6,261 nucleotides of DNA from positions 1-6,261 of the forward strand of contig DAUV01000085.1 in the NCBI GenBank assembly GCA_002505325.1. The letters are read 5' to 3'. Origin of the DNA: Euryarchaeota archaeon UBA623 (GTDB lineage Archaea > Thermoplasmatota > Poseidoniia > Poseidoniales > Thalassarchaeaceae). The position numbers and the translations under genes are program-made. The first letter of the stretch is position 1, and each line of letters begins with the position of its first letter. Positions 6,069 through 6,261 of the stretch are shown one piece after another. Below the pieces are notes generated by a model. That model had not been told where the DNA came from. It saw only the letters and a list, made by a program, of their open reading frames with translations, and did not search any database.

Positions 6069-6261
6069 TTATTCGGAATCGAAACGCTCCGCAAACACTG
6101 CAAAGAAATCATAGGGGCCGATTACAGGTGGGAGCAGCAGAGGTTTCCGCACATGGGGGAGCTTCCACCCCTGCATACTCCGCAGGGTCCCAGGTTTCCC
6201 TGGGGTCCCGGGTGTCCCCCGGGCCTCTCGGCCCGAGTTTCCCCGGGTAGACTCCTCCAGG
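6069..6261 (-). CDS. Possible 3' end of a convergent gene (uncertain)
   Basis: One minus-strand frame is open from the window edge (first full codon 6260-6258) for 63 codons to a TAA at 6071-6069, 25 bp beyond the fumC stop. Its N-terminal part reads as collagen-like triplets (GTPGTPGKPG), and its C-terminal part ends PPVIGPYDFFAVFAERFDSE. A gene converging on fumC would fit the spacing. However, the other two minus frames and one plus frame are also long and open because the tract is GC-rich, and the same DNA folds into hairpins, so coding is not established. No family is recognised. It is listed so that this tail is not left blank. Confidence 0.2.
   Translation of the reverse strand, partial: LEESTRGNSGREARGTPGTPGKPGTLRSMQGWKLPHVRKPLLLPPVIGPYDFFAVFAERFDSE
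6137..6247 (-). ncRNA. GC-rich cluster of hairpins, possible structured RNA (unidentified)
   Basis: On the minus strand successive inverted repeats form short strong stems. They are CCCGGG-GAAA-CTCGGG (6247-6232), CGGGCC-GAGA-GGCCCG (6235-6220), CCCGGG-GGACA-CCCGGG (6223-6207), CCCAGG-GAAA-CCTGGG (6204-6189) and CCCTGC-GGAGTAT-GCAGGG (6187-6169). A weaker stem lies at 6150-6137. Three loops are GNRA tetraloops on this strand only. Two stems contain a G-U pair that would be a C-A mismatch on the plus strand. These points favour minus-strand RNA. The first three stems overlap by four bases, so they are alternatives to each other. I could not match RNase P RNA, SRP RNA, tRNA or rRNA. A repetitive collagen-like coding region is the main alternative. 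The 5' end may lie outside the window. Confidence 0.3.

Noticed and set aside
6043..6114. Short reading frame of 23 codons whose ATG overlaps the fumC stop (TGATG)
   Set aside because: The overlap is typical of coupled genes, but the peptide is very short and polar, shows no motif, and is followed by no further gene in that frame.
6115..6261. Possible RNase P RNA, SRP RNA, tRNA or rRNA fragment in the GC-rich tail
   Set aside because: I looked for the RNase P conserved GAGGAAAGTCC-type core, the SRP helix 8 GGAAG/AGCAG loop and a tRNA cloverleaf with GTTCRA on both strands and found none, so no named RNA is claimed.

Overview
The window most likely comes from an archaeon. The evidence is the 5' two-thirds of the left end, which encodes the N-terminal part of DP2, the large subunit of the archaea-specific D-family DNA polymerase. 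Short or absent leaders, TATA-like boxes and GGAG-type ribosome sites used side by side, and a membrane protein with many zinc ribbons, would suit a mesophilic euryarchaeon such as the marine Thermoplasmatota (Marine Group II/III). That lineage call is an inference and is not proven by this sequence.

Layout. Positions 1-1550 (minus) hold the DP2 gene, which is open to the window edge and lacks its catalytic 3' half. After a 135-bp divergent spacer, pyrE (orotate phosphoribosyltransferase) and a CsaA-like tRNA-binding OB-fold gene run on the plus strand, joined as TGA-ATG. The second of these abuts, stop to stop with no intervening base, a minus-strand gene at 2670-3785. That gene encodes a four-segment membrane protein with several zinc-binding clusters. 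A 79-bp divergent spacer carries a 6-bp inverted repeat around a TATA-like core. It separates this gene from a cyclophilin-type prolyl isomerase (3865-4350). A 91-bp spacer with two ATTAAT-centred palindromes, one of them acting as a probable TATA box, leads into a complete class II fumarase whose N terminus is a ribbon-helix-helix DNA-binding domain (4442-6043). The last ~200 bp has no confident gene. It contains a GC-rich run of hairpins that fold better as minus-strand RNA, with GNRA loops and G-U pairs.

How the genes relate. The window is mainly housekeeping: replication (DP2), pyrimidine synthesis (PyrE), protein folding and tRNA-type binding (CsaA-like, cyclophilin) and the TCA cycle (fumarase). 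There is no sign of a phage, transposon or CRISPR system. Three items stand out as possibly undescribed: the fusion of a DNA-binding domain to fumarase with palindromes just upstream, the multi-zinc-ribbon membrane protein, and the structured GC-rich tract at the right edge.
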